In this document: positions 53,155 to 62,253 of the stretch, one piece after another
Layout: each line of letters begins with the position of its first letter
Numbering within the stretch: position 1 is the stretch's first letter
Made by a program: the position numbers and the translations under genes
Notes under the pieces: model-generated
What the model saw: the letters and a program-made list of their open reading frames with translations, nothing else
What the model was told of the DNA's origin: nothing
Database searches by the model: none
Assembly (NCBI GenBank): GCA_018268955.1
Contig: JAFDVO010000004.1
Location: forward strand, 186,001 to 250,000
Reading direction: 5' to 3'
DNA: 64,000 bases
From: Acidobacteriota bacterium
Lineage (GTDB): Bacteria > Acidobacteriota > Vicinamibacteria > Vicinamibacterales > CAVVIG01

Positions 53155-54515
53155 ACCCACACGCTGCGGCTGACGGCGCGCCGCACATCCGCCGCGTGCA
53201 GCGCATCATGGTGTGCGATGACGACATCGCGGTCCGCTTCGCGCTGAAGCGCCTGTTCTCGATGGAACTCGGCGCCGACGTGGTCGAGGCCGAGAATGGG
53301 CTCGCGGCCTTGAAGGCGCTCCGCAGCCATGTGCCCGACCTCCTGGTGCTCGACCTGCACATGCCGTTCGTCGACGGCGTCGAGACGCTCAGCGCTGTCC
53401 GGAACACGCCCTCCCTTTCGCACCTGGCCGTCATCGTACTGACCGGCGAATGCGGGGCCGACATCGTCCGCAGGGTCATCGACCTGGGCGTCACGGACTA
53501 CCTCGCGAAGCCGCTCTCCAAGACCGGCACCCGCGAGCGGCTGAAGCGCATCATCACCTCCCTCAAGGTGGACACGCGCATCACCGGCCGCCCGCAACGC
53601 GGCGACGGCGACGCGCCGGTGCTCATGGCCGGAGCGAAGCTCCTCGTCGCGGATCCCTCGGAGGACTTCCGCTACTTCATGCGGACGACCTTCGGCACCC
53701 GCTTCCGCATCATCGAGGCGGCGACGGGCGTGGATGCGCTCGATGTGGCACTGCAGGCCAAGCCCAACGCCATCATGCTGGGGCGCGACCTGCCTCACTT
53801 CGCCGCGGACCAGCTCGCGCAGAAGCTCCGCGCGCTGAAGGTCAGGCCCGACCTGGTCCTGATCGCCGTCGGCGCGAAGCAGGAACTCGAACAGGTGCGT
53901 GCAACAGGCCTCTACGACGCGTGCATCCAGCGCTCGTTCGTGCCCGAGGTGTTCACGCGCGAGTTCGACGCGCTCGGCCCGGCCTCCGTACCGCTCGCCG
54001 AACTGCTGGGCAAATGCCCGTCCCTCCGGGCGCAGATGGTGAGCGCGGCCGAGCAGGTCTTCGGCATGATGCTCAAGATGGACATCGAACCACGCGACCG
54101 CGTGGTGGTGCCCTTCACGCCTCCCTTCATCGTGGCCCGCATCTCCATCGAGGTCACGCAGTCACTCATGGCGAACATCGACCTCGTCGCCGACATCTCG
54201 AGCGCCGAGGCGTTCGCCGTCGCCATGTTCGGCATTCCCGAGGCTGCGGAGGGCATGGCCGAACTCTCGAACATCGTCGCAGGCCGGGTGAAGCACGCGC
54301 TGGTCAGCGACGGCGTGCAGGCGGTGCTCGGACTCCCGGACGTGCGGGTGGTGGACAGCGGCGGCCCCGACGCGCGCACGCCGGACTCCCTGGGCGTCCG
54401 CTTCGGCGTGGCCGGCGCCGATCACGAACTCGAAATCCGCCTGATCGTGTCGCCCGCGCCAGCGGCCCCCGTCGACGCCGCGGGCGCGACGTTACCCATC
54501 GGCGAGAACCTGTGA
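53148..54515 (+). CDS. receiver-receiver-CheX-like protein
   Basis: A 455-residue protein with a GTG start overlapping the Hpt gene. REC1 is intact (MVCDDDIAVRFALKRLF, LLVLDLHMPFVDGVE, LTGECG, AKPLSKTG). REC2 (LLVADPSEDFRYFMRTTF ... AIMLGRDLPHFAADQ) lacks a clean acidic set and phosphorylation site. The C-terminal 180 residues resemble CheC/CheX phosphatases: ELSNIVAGRVKHALVSDGV fits the E-x2-N motif. A receiver fused to its own phosphatase-like domain is unusual. It could act as a phosphate sink or adaptation module for CheA. Confidence 0.75.
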   Translation: MLNPHAAADGAPHIRRVQRIMVCDDDIAVRFALKRLFSMELGADVVEAENGLAALKALRSHVPDLLVLDLHMPFVDGVETLSAVRNTPSLSHLAVIVLTGECGADIVRRVIDLGVTDYLAKPLSKTGTRERLKRIITSLKVDTRITGRPQRGDGDAPVLMAGAKLLVADPSEDFRYFMRTTFGTRFRIIEAATGVDALDVALQAKPNAIMLGRDLPHFAADQLAQKLRALKVRPDLVLIAVGAKQELEQVRATGLYDACIQRSFVPEVFTREFDALGPASVPLAELLGKCPSLRAQMVSAAEQVFGMMLKMDIEPRDRVVVPFTPPFIVARISIEVTQSLMANIDLVADISSAEAFAVAMFGIPEAAEGMAELSNIVAGRVKHALVSDGVQAVLGLPDVRVVDSGGPDARTPDSLGVRFGVAGADHELEIRLIVSPAPAAPVDAAGATLPIGENL

Positions 54516-56818
54516 TGAACGAAAACGAGATCGTCCGCGAGTTTCTCGTCGAGAGTGCCGAGAACCTCGACCAACTGGATCAGGCGTTCGTGCAGTTGGA
54601 GAAGGACCCGCACGACCGCACGAACCTGGCCGGCATCTTCCGGACCATTCACACCATCAAGGGCACGTCCGGGTTCCTCGGATTCGGCACGCTCGAGCGG
54701 GTCGCGCACGCCGGAGAGAACCTCCTCAGCCTCCTGCGCGAAGGGACGCTGGCGCTGGACGCCCCGATGACCAGCGCGCTGCTCCGCGTCGTCGATGCGA
54801 CCCGGCGGATGCTGACGCATGTCGAGGCGACGGGCAGCGACGGCGGTGAAGACTACTCGTCGCTGATCGCCGAACTCGAACGGCTCGCCACTCGCACGCC
54901 AGACACCAGCGCCGTCGTCGCGGAGGCTGCCCCCGACGCACCGGTGCCCCTGCCAGCCCTCGAGCCGGCGAATCCGCCCATCGCGGTGCTCCAGACGGCC
55001 GCCGACGTCGATGCGCCGGCTCCCCAGGGGGCCGCGTCACTGCAGGTGACACAGGCCGATGAGGCGGGTACCACCGTCCCGAACCGCCGGTCTGGCCAGG
55101 ATCGACGATCGGGCGACGACCGTCGCGCCCAGGACGAGAAGGCTCCCGCAGCGGCCGATTCGTCGCTGCGAATCGATGTGGGCCTGCTCGATCGCCTGAT
55201 GAACCTCGTCGGGGAGCTGGTCCTCGCGCGGAACCAGATCCTCCAGTACACGGCGACGCAGACCGACTCGGCCTTCGTCAGCGCGACGCAGCGACTGAAC
55301 CTCGTCACCTCCGAACTCCAGGAAGGGGTGATGAAGACGCGCATGCAGCCGATCGGGAACATCTGGACCAAGTTCCCCCGCATCGTCCGCGACCTCGCGG
55401 TGCAGTGCGGACGCGAGGTCCGCATCGAGATGGAAGGCCGCGACACGGAGCTGGACAAGACCATCATCGAGGCCATCAAGGATCCGCTGACGCACATCGT
55501 GCGGAACTCGGTCGATCACGGCATCGAGCCGCCGGATGAGCGTGCCGCGAAGGGCAAGCCGCGCGAGGGGGTCCTCTCGCTCCGCGCCTTCCACGAAGGC
55601 GGGCAGATCAACATCGAGATTGCGGACGACGGCGCCGGCATTGACCCGGAGAAGGTGAAGCGGAAGGCCGTCTCGCGCGGAATCATCGCCAGCGAGCAGG
55701 CGGCGCGGCTCGGCGATCACGAGGCCACCCGCCTCGTCTTCCTGCCGGGCTTCTCCACCGCCGAGAAGATCAGCAACATCTCCGGGCGCGGCGTCGGCAT
55801 GGACGTCGTCAAGACGAACATCGAGAAGATCGGCGGCCAGGTCGACATCCACAGCGTCGTCGGCAGCGGCACCACCCTCAAGATCAAGATCCCGCTCACG
55901 CTGGCGATCATTCCCGCGCTCATCGTCGCGGGTGCCGACGGCGAACGGTACGCCATCCCCCAGGTGAGCCTCCTCGAACTCGTCCGCCTCGAGGGGACGC
56001 AGGCGCGCACCGGCATCGAATCCATCCAGGGCACGCCGTTCTACCGCCTGCGCGGCAATCTCCTCCCGCTCGTCTACCTGGATGAGGCGTTCGAGCGTGG
56101 CACGGCCCAGCGCGACCCCGAGGTGGTGAACATCGTCGTGCTCAAGGCGGACGACCGCCAGTTCGGCCTGATCGTCGACGCCATCCACGACACGGAGGAG
56201 ATCGTCGTCAAGCCGCTCGGCAAGCAGCTGAAGGGTATTGCGACCTTCGCGGGCGCCACCATCATGGGTGACGGACGGGTGGCGTTGATCCTCGACGTGA
56301 TGGGCATCGCCCAGCGCGCCCACGTCATCTCGGAGGCCCGCGACCGGCGGATCTCGGAGGGCGACGCCGGCGACCATGCGGGCGACCCACAGCACGATCT
56401 GCAGGCGCTGCTCGTCTGCCGTGTGGGTGACGCCGACCGCATGGCCATCCCGCTCAACCGGGTGGCCCGGCTCGAGGAGTTCCCCACCACCAGCATCGAG
56501 CGCTCCGGCTCCCAGGACGTCGTGCAGTACCGCGGCGTGATCATGCCGCTGATCGATCTGTCCACGGTGTTCACCGGCCGGCCCACCCAGGGCGGTGACC
56601 TGCGGCAGGTGGTCGTTCACGGCGAGGGCGACCGCAGCGTCGGCCTGGTCGTCGGGCAGATCCTCGACATCGTCAACGAGCGGATCGACATCCAGCGCCG
56701 GTCCACGCGCCACGGCGTGCTCGGGTCGGTCGTCATCCAGCAGCGCGTCACCGACCTGATCGACGTGGCCGCGGTCGTCGGGACCTCGAGTGCGTCCGAC
56801 ACGTGGGCGGCGGCCTAG
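54515..56818 (+). CDS. cheA: CheA histidine kinase with two CheW domains
   Basis: A 767-residue protein whose ATG overlaps the previous stop (TGATG). The Hpt domain has H46 in RTIHTIKGTSGFLGF. A linker carries an NRRSGQDRRSGDDRR segment, followed by dimerisation (LDRLMNLVGELVLARNQ) and HATPase with VRNSVDHGIEPP, DDGAGIDPE and GRGVGMDVVKTNIEKIGG. A first CheW domain (PLTLAIIPALIV, RYAIPQVSLLELVRLEG) is followed by a second one (CRVGDADRMAIPLNRVARLE to VTDLIDVAAVVG). No separate P2 domain is apparent. The double CheW may increase array connectivity. Confidence 0.95.
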   Translation: MNENEIVREFLVESAENLDQLDQAFVQLEKDPHDRTNLAGIFRTIHTIKGTSGFLGFGTLERVAHAGENLLSLLREGTLALDAPMTSALLRVVDATRRMLTHVEATGSDGGEDYSSLIAELERLATRTPDTSAVVAEAAPDAPVPLPALEPANPPIAVLQTAADVDAPAPQGAASLQVTQADEAGTTVPNRRSGQDRRSGDDRRAQDEKAPAAADSSLRIDVGLLDRLMNLVGELVLARNQILQYTATQTDSAFVSATQRLNLVTSELQEGVMKTRMQPIGNIWTKFPRIVRDLAVQCGREVRIEMEGRDTELDKTIIEAIKDPLTHIVRNSVDHGIEPPDERAAKGKPREGVLSLRAFHEGGQINIEIADDGAGIDPEKVKRKAVSRGIIASEQAARLGDHEATRLVFLPGFSTAEKISNISGRGVGMDVVKTNIEKIGGQVDIHSVVGSGTTLKIKIPLTLAIIPALIVAGADGERYAIPQVSLLELVRLEGTQARTGIESIQGTPFYRLRGNLLPLVYLDEAFERGTAQRDPEVVNIVVLKADDRQFGLIVDAIHDTEEIVVKPLGKQLKGIATFAGATIMGDGRVALILDVMGIAQRAHVISEARDRRISEGDAGDHAGDPQHDLQALLVCRVGDADRMAIPLNRVARLEEFPTTSIERSGSQDVVQYRGVIMPLIDLSTVFTGRPTQGGDLRQVVVHGEGDRSVGLVVGQILDIVNERIDIQRRSTRHGVLGSVVIQQRVTDLIDVAAVVGTSSASDTWAAA

Positions 56819-56828
56819 CCCGGAGATC

Positions 56829-57296
56829 ATGATGATGACAACCGCCACTCCCAGCGGCACGGCGCAGTACGCCACCTTCTATCTCGACGGCCTCTACCTG
56901 GGCATCGAGGTGCTCAGCGTGCAGGAGGTCATCCGCCACCAGCCGCTGACGCCGGTTCCGCTCGCGCCCCCCGTGGTCCGCGGGCTGATCAACCTGCGAG
57001 GGCAGATTGTGACCGCGGTCGACCTCCGCGCACGCCTGGGCCTTCCGCCGCAACCCGATGATGCGCTCCCGATGAACGTGGTCGTGCGGACGACCGACGG
57101 CGTCGTGAGCCTCCTCGTCGACGAAATCGACGATGTGGTGGAGGTGCACGCGGGCCAGTTCGAATCGCCGCCCGACACCATCCGTCGACGCCTCGACACG
57201 CTCGTCACCGGCGTCTACAAGCTCCCACGCAAGCTCCTGTTGATCCTGGATGTCGAGCGCACGGTCGCGTGCGGCGCATCCACGCACGTGTCATAG
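56829..57296 (+). CDS. cheW: CheW coupling protein
   Basis: A 155-residue protein, using the first of three consecutive ATGs at 56829, 56832 and 56835. The CheW fold is clear: [59 protein letters not shown] and [19 protein letters not shown], read in blocks. It links the MCP to CheA. It lies ten bases after cheA. Confidence 0.95.
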   Translation: MMMTTATPSGTAQYATFYLDGLYLGIEVLSVQEVIRHQPLTPVPLAPPVVRGLINLRGQIVTAVDLRARLGLPPQPDDALPMNVVVRTTDGVVSLLVDEIDDVVEVHAGQFESPPDTIRRRLDTLVTGVYKLPRKLLLILDVERTVACGASTHVS

Positions 57297-57339
57297 CGCG
57301 GCCCCGAGCCGCATCTGCGAAATCGAGAGAGGAACAACC

Positions 57340-59325
57340 ATGTCGAACGGTCGATTCAAGCGCGTCGGGAACCTGGCACTCACGACGGACGTTGCCGTCC
57401 GCACGGCAGATGACGATCTGCTGGAACTCGGACGTCAGATGGAAGCCCTGCGCGAGTCGCAGGAAGTGGTGGAGTTCGCGCCGGACGGCACGGTCAGCGC
57501 CGCCAACGACCGCTTCCTGGCCGCACTCGGCTACACGCTCGACGAGCTGCGCGGCCGGCCTCATCGCGCGCTGCTCGACCCTGCGGCCGCCGCCAGCCCG
57601 GACTACACGGCGCTGTGGCACGGCCTCGCCCGCGGAGAGAGCCAGACCGCGCTGCACCAGTTCGTCACCAAGGCGGGCGCCACGCTCTGGCTGCAGGCGT
57701 GCTACCTGCCGCTCAAGGACGCGACCGGGCTGCCCGCACGCATCGTCGCGGTCGGCTCCGACGTCACCGCCCACCAGGCGTCGGTCGGCGAGCTCCGCGA
57801 CGAACTGCAGGCACGCGTCGACGTGATGAACCTGACCAGCATCGTCTCCGAGGCCAACCTGCGGGGCGACATCCTCAACGCCAACGACAAGTACATCGAG
57901 GTCTCGAAGTACTCGCGTGAGGAGCTGATCGGCCGGCCGCACAACGTCACGCGCCACCCGGACATGCCCAAGGAGGTCTTCAAGACCATGTGGGGCACCA
58001 TCGGGCGCGGACAGATGTTCCGCGGCGTCATCAAGAACCGCGCGAAGGACGGCACGCCGTACTACGTGGATGCCGTGATCAAGCCGATCCTGGGCAAGAA
58101 CGGCAAGCCGCGGAAGTACCTCGGCGTGCGGTACGACATCACCGAGGCGGAACTGGCGCGGCAGAACATGCAGGGGATCGTCGACGCGATCAACCGCTCC
58201 TACGCGTCGATCGAGTTCGACCTGGACGGCCGCATCCTCACCGCCAACCAGAACTTCCTCTCGACCATGGGATACCGCGTCGAGGAGATCGAGGGACGGC
58301 ACCACAGCATGTTCGTCGAGCCGCAGTACGCAGCCACGCCGGAGTATCGCGAGTTCTGGGCGCAGCTCAAGGCCGGCAAGTTCCAGGCTGGCGAGTTCAA
58401 GCGCATCGGCAAGGGGGGCAACGAGGTCTGGATCCAGGCGACTTACAACCCGGTGTTCGACGAGTACGGCAGGCCGGTGAAGGTGATCAAGTTCGCCACG
58501 GACACGACCGAGACCGCGCGGATGATCCAGGCGGTCACGCGGAATGCGCAGTCCCTCGCCTCCTCGTCCGAGGAGTTGACCGCCGTGAGCCAGCAGCTTG
58601 GCGCCAATGCCGAGGAGACCTCCGCGCAGGCGAACGTGGTGTCCGCGGCGTCCGAGCAGGTCAGCAAGAACGTCCAGACGGTGGCCACAGGCGCCGAGGA
58701 GATGAGCGCGAGCATCCGGGAGATCGCCAAGAACGCGTCGGAGGCGGCGCGCGTCGCGATGGCCGCGGTGACGCTCGCCGACAGCACGAACCAGACCGTC
58801 GCGAAGCTCGGCGACAGCAGCGCGGACGTCGGCAAGGTCATCAAGGTGATCACCTCGATTGCGCAGCAGACCAACCTGCTGGCCCTGAACGCGACCATCG
58901 AGGCGGCCCGTGCCGGCGAGGCCGGAAAGGGATTTGCCGTGGTCGCGAACGAGGTGAAGGAGCTGGCCAAGGAGACCGCGAAGGCGACCGAGGACATCAG
59001 CCAGAAGATCGAGGCGATCCAGACCGACACGCGCGGCGCCGTCCAGGCCATCGCGCAGATCGGGGACGTCATCAACCAGATCAACGACATCTCGAACACC
59101 ATCGCCAGCGCCGTCGAGGAGCAGACGGCGACCACGAACGAGATCACGAAGAACGTGACGGAGGCCGCCCGCGGCAGCGTGGAGATCGCGCAGAACATCA
59201 CGGGCGTCGCGCAGGCGGCCCGGAGCACGAGTGACGGCGCTGCCGATACGCTGAGCGCGTCCACCGCCCTCTCGAAGATGGCGGCGGACCTGCAGGCGCT
59301 CGTGTCCCGGTTCCAGCGGGCCTGA
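57340..59325 (+). CDS. soluble multi-PAS methyl-accepting chemotaxis protein
   Basis: A 661-residue protein from the ATG at 57340 (GAGAGAGG upstream); the longer frame from 57250 overlaps cheW. Three PAS domains follow in series ([60 protein letters not shown]), then a long MCP signalling coiled coil with the invariant hairpin region [20 protein letters not shown] and [15 protein letters not shown]. No transmembrane segment and no C-terminal CheR-binding pentapeptide are present. The receptor is cytoplasmic and would sense redox, oxygen or a metabolite through PAS, possibly with flavin or haem. Confidence 0.95.
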   Translation: MSNGRFKRVGNLALTTDVAVRTADDDLLELGRQMEALRESQEVVEFAPDGTVSAANDRFLAALGYTLDELRGRPHRALLDPAAAASPDYTALWHGLARGESQTALHQFVTKAGATLWLQACYLPLKDATGLPARIVAVGSDVTAHQASVGELRDELQARVDVMNLTSIVSEANLRGDILNANDKYIEVSKYSREELIGRPHNVTRHPDMPKEVFKTMWGTIGRGQMFRGVIKNRAKDGTPYYVDAVIKPILGKNGKPRKYLGVRYDITEAELARQNMQGIVDAINRSYASIEFDLDGRILTANQNFLSTMGYRVEEIEGRHHSMFVEPQYAATPEYREFWAQLKAGKFQAGEFKRIGKGGNEVWIQATYNPVFDEYGRPVKVIKFATDTTETARMIQAVTRNAQSLASSSEELTAVSQQLGANAEETSAQANVVSAASEQVSKNVQTVATGAEEMSASIREIAKNASEAARVAMAAVTLADSTNQTVAKLGDSSADVGKVIKVITSIAQQTNLLALNATIEAARAGEAGKGFAVVANEVKELAKETAKATEDISQKIEAIQTDTRGAVQAIAQIGDVINQINDISNTIASAVEEQTATTNEITKNVTEAARGSVEIAQNITGVAQAARSTSDGAADTLSASTALSKMAADLQALVSRFQRA

Positions 59326-59377
59326 CACGCTCCCGGCGCTCACCCATCAACACAATGGCGATCACACGGAGAACGGC

Positions 59378-59746
59378 ATGAAAGCCCTCGTCGTCGACGA
59401 CTCGCGCGCGATGCGCATGATCCTGACCGGCATGCTGAAGGAATGTGGATTCGACGTGCTGGAAGCCAAGCACGGGCGCGAGGCGCTGACGTGCCTCGAA
59501 TCCAACCCCGACACCACCCTGGCCCTCATCGACTGGAACATGCCCGAGATGAACGGGCTCGAACTGCTTCAGGCACTGAAGGCGGACGGCCGCTACGGCT
59601 CGCTGCGCCGGATGATGGTCACCACCGAATCCGAGATGGCGAACATCTCCAAGGCCATGGACGCCGGCGCCAGCGAGTACGTCATGAAGCCGTTCACGGT
59701 TGGCGTCATCCAGGACAAGCTGCGCGTCCTCGGGCTCGTGAGCTGA
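59378..59746 (+). CDS. cheY: CheY-type single-domain response regulator
   Basis: A 122-residue receiver. It has DD at 7-8, phosphorylation site D52 (ALIDWNMPEMNG), T82/T83 and K104 (VMKPF), a full catalytic set. There is no output domain. It lies between the MCP and CheB and should be phosphorylated by CheA. Confidence 0.9.
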   Translation: MKALVVDDSRAMRMILTGMLKECGFDVLEAKHGREALTCLESNPDTTLALIDWNMPEMNGLELLQALKADGRYGSLRRMMVTTESEMANISKAMDAGASEYVMKPFTVGVIQDKLRVLGLVS

Positions 59747-59749
59747 CGC

Positions 59750-60877
59750 ATGCGTCCGATTCGCGTCCTGGTCGTCGACGATGCGGTCGTCGTGCGGCGG
59801 GTGGTGAGCGACGCGCTCTCCGCCGCGCCCGACGTGGAGGTGGTCGCGACGGCGGCAAACGGCCGCATCGCGCTCCAGCGGATTCCGCAGTGCACCCCCG
59901 ACCTCGTCACGCTTGACGTCGAGATGCCGGAGATGGACGGGCTGGAAACGCTGCGGCGCCTCAGGGTCGAGTACCCCACGCTGCCGGTCATCATGTTCAG
60001 CACGCTCACCGAGCGTGGGGCGACGACGACCCTCGATGCGCTGGCGCTTGGCGCCAGCGATTACATCACGAAGCCGAGCCACACCGGCTCCCTCGAACAG
60101 AGCATGGCGCGGCTGCGCGAGGAGCTGCTGCCGCGGATCCGTGCGCTCGCCGGCCGGTCGGCGCCGGCCCCCGCGGCACGCGCGGCCGTACCGGCGGCGG
60201 GCACGCGGACCACACCGCCGTTGCCGGTCCGCACGATGGCACGCCCGCCTGGCGTGCTGGCCATCGGCGTGTCGACCGGCGGCCCGAATGCGCTCGGTGC
60301 CCTTCTGCCCTGTCTGCGCGCTGACCTGCCGGTGCCGGTCGTGATCGTGCAGCACATGCCGCCCATGTTCACGCGGCTGCTGGCCGAACGGCTCGACGCG
60401 CAGTGCGCGCTCACCGTCCGCGAAGCGGCAGGTGGCGAGCGACTGACACCTGGCACGATCTACATCGCGCCCGGCGGGTCCCACATGATCGTCGAGCGGC
60501 GCGGCACGGAGGTCGTGACCGCGCTCACGCAGACACCGCCGGAGAACTCGTGCCGGCCTGCGGTCGACGTGCTGTTCAGGAGCGTGGCGGCGACGTACGG
60601 CGCCGAGGCGCTGGCCCTGGTCCTCACGGGCATGGGGCAGGACGGGCTGCGCGGCTGTGAAGAGATCCGCGATCGCGGCGGTCGCATCCTGGCGCAGGAC
60701 GAGGCGAGCAGCGTTGTCTGGGGCATGCCCGGTTTCGTCGCGAAGGCCGGGCTCGCCGAGAAGGTGCTGCCACTCGGCGACCTCGCACCTGAAATCAACC
60801 ATCTGACCACGGGCGGACGCATCGGGCGCCGCACCGAACCACAGGCCGGTGCGGGGCGCACCGCCGTCGCGTCGTAG
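59750..60877 (+). CDS. cheB: CheB methylesterase response regulator
   Basis: A 375-residue protein. The receiver has DD at 10-11 and D56 (VTLDVEMPEMDG). A linker rich in Ala and Pro joins the esterase domain, which shows the catalytic serine in GVSTGGPNALGALLP, the histidine in VIVQHMPPMFTRLLAER and the aspartate in LTGMGQDGLRG. It removes methyl groups from, or deamidates, MCP residues. It starts three bases after cheY. Confidence 0.95.
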   Translation: MRPIRVLVVDDAVVVRRVVSDALSAAPDVEVVATAANGRIALQRIPQCTPDLVTLDVEMPEMDGLETLRRLRVEYPTLPVIMFSTLTERGATTTLDALALGASDYITKPSHTGSLEQSMARLREELLPRIRALAGRSAPAPAARAAVPAAGTRTTPPLPVRTMARPPGVLAIGVSTGGPNALGALLPCLRADLPVPVVIVQHMPPMFTRLLAERLDAQCALTVREAAGGERLTPGTIYIAPGGSHMIVERRGTEVVTALTQTPPENSCRPAVDVLFRSVAATYGAEALALVLTGMGQDGLRGCEEIRDRGGRILAQDEASSVVWGMPGFVAKAGLAEKVLPLGDLAPEINHLTTGGRIGRRTEPQAGAGRTAVAS

Positions 60878-60886
60878 GACTCTCGC

Positions 60887-61708
60887 GTGCCGCTATCCAC
60901 ATCTGATTTCGATTACATCCGCACCTTCGTCGCCGGACGCTCCGGCATCGTGCTCGAGACCGGGAAGGAGTACCTGGTCGAGGCGCGGCTCCAGCCCCTG
61001 GCGACGCGCCTGCGCCTTGCCGGCATTCCCGAGCTCGTCGCCGCCATGCGCCGGACGCGCGACCGCGACCTCGAACGCCAGGTCATCGAGTCGATGACCA
61101 CGCACGAGACCACCTTCTTCCGGGACGTCGCGCCGTGGGAGGCGCTGCAGAAGCACGTCCTGCCACGATTGATCCAGGCCCGACGCGTGACGCGGCAACT
61201 GAAGCTCTGGTGCGCCGCCGCGTCAACCGGCCAGGAACCCTACTCCATCGCGATGCTGCTGGCGGACCAGTTCCCGGAACTGGACACGTGGCAGGTGCAG
61301 TTCATCGCCAGCGACCTGTCGCTCGAGGTGCTCGAGCGCGCCAGGGCCGGACGCTACTCGCAGCTGGAAGTGAACCGCGGGCTGCCGGCGCACTATCTGG
61401 TCAAGTACTTCACGCGGCACGGGGCCACGTGGGAGATCCGCCCGGAGATCAGGAAACGGGTCGACTTCCAGCAGATCAACCTGATCGAGCCGTGGCCGGT
61501 GCTGCCGGCGTTCGACATCGTGTTCATCAGGAACGTGATGATCTACTTCGACACGGATGCCAAGCGGTCGATTCTCGGCCGGATTCGACAGCGGCTCCGT
61601 GCCGACGGCCACCTCTTTCTCGGGGCGGCCGAAACCACCCTCAACATCGACGCGGGCTTCGCACGCACGGAGTACGAGCGCGCGGGCTGCTACCGGATTG
61701 CCGCGTAG
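60887..61708 (+). CDS. cheR: CheR methyltransferase
   Basis: A 273-residue protein with a GTG start at 60887. The family blocks are THETTFFRDVAPWEAL, LWCAAASTGQEPYSIAM, ASDLSLEVLERARAGRYS, LPAHYLVKYF and FDIVFIRNVMIYFD. It transfers methyl groups from S-adenosylmethionine to MCP glutamates. The MCP here lacks the docking pentapeptide, so binding must be direct to the helical bundle. Confidence 0.95.
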   Translation: MPLSTSDFDYIRTFVAGRSGIVLETGKEYLVEARLQPLATRLRLAGIPELVAAMRRTRDRDLERQVIESMTTHETTFFRDVAPWEALQKHVLPRLIQARRVTRQLKLWCAAASTGQEPYSIAMLLADQFPELDTWQVQFIASDLSLEVLERARAGRYSQLEVNRGLPAHYLVKYFTRHGATWEIRPEIRKRVDFQQINLIEPWPVLPAFDIVFIRNVMIYFDTDAKRSILGRIRQRLRADGHLFLGAAETTLNIDAGFARTEYERAGCYRIAA

Positions 61709-61728
61709 TGCGGCTGGAAGGAATGTCC

Positions 61729-62241
61729 ATGCCTCCTGTTGCGCGCCAGGACGTAGTGCTCGTCACCGAGGACGTCTGGCTCTCGATCCTCAACATGGCG
61801 CCGCACGTCGCGGCCGCGCCCGGCGTCCCGTCCGGTGGCGACAGCCTCGTGGGCGTCGTGCAGATCACCGGCGACTGGGTCGGAGCGGTGACGGTGCAGG
61901 TGCCGTGGACGCTGGCCGTGCGGCTCGCGGCGGCGATGTTCGCCGCGTCGGACAGCGTGCCGACGCGTGACGACCAGGTCGATGCGCTCGGCGAGATCAC
62001 CAACATGATCGGCGGCAGCCTGAAAGGCATCGTCGATGGCTGCTGCCACCTGTCGCTGCCGGCCGTCATTGCCGGAAGCGGCTACGAGTTGTGCATGCCA
62101 GGTGGCCGCACGGTGCACCGGGTCGACTTCGAGTGCGATGGCGAGCCGTTCGTCGTCTCGGTGATTGCCACCGAAGCGGTGCACAGCTCATCCACAGATG
62201 GCACGCAGGAAGAGGCGCGCGACAGCCGGGTTCCGGTTTAG
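61729..62241 (+). CDS. CheX/CheC-like phosphatase domain protein
   Basis: About 170 residues; the ATG at 61729 is chosen because GGAAGGA sits seven bases upstream (an ATG at 61723 is too close). The E-x2-N active-site pattern of CheX appears in DALGEITNMIGGSLKGIV, with the earlier TGDWVGAVTVQVPWTLAVRL typical of the family. It probably dephosphorylates CheY and substitutes for CheZ. It is the second CheX-like protein of the cluster, after the receiver-CheX fusion at 53148. Confidence 0.8.
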   Translation: MPPVARQDVVLVTEDVWLSILNMAPHVAAAPGVPSGGDSLVGVVQITGDWVGAVTVQVPWTLAVRLAAAMFAASDSVPTRDDQVDALGEITNMIGGSLKGIVDGCCHLSLPAVIAGSGYELCMPGGRTVHRVDFECDGEPFVVSVIATEAVHSSSTDGTQEEARDSRVPV

Positions 62242-62253
62242 TATCGCGCCATC

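Noticed and set aside
57205..59343. A 712-codon open frame opposite the MCP gene
   Set aside because: The plus strand has the invariant MCP hairpin and three PAS domains. The antisense frame is an artefact of GC-rich codons.
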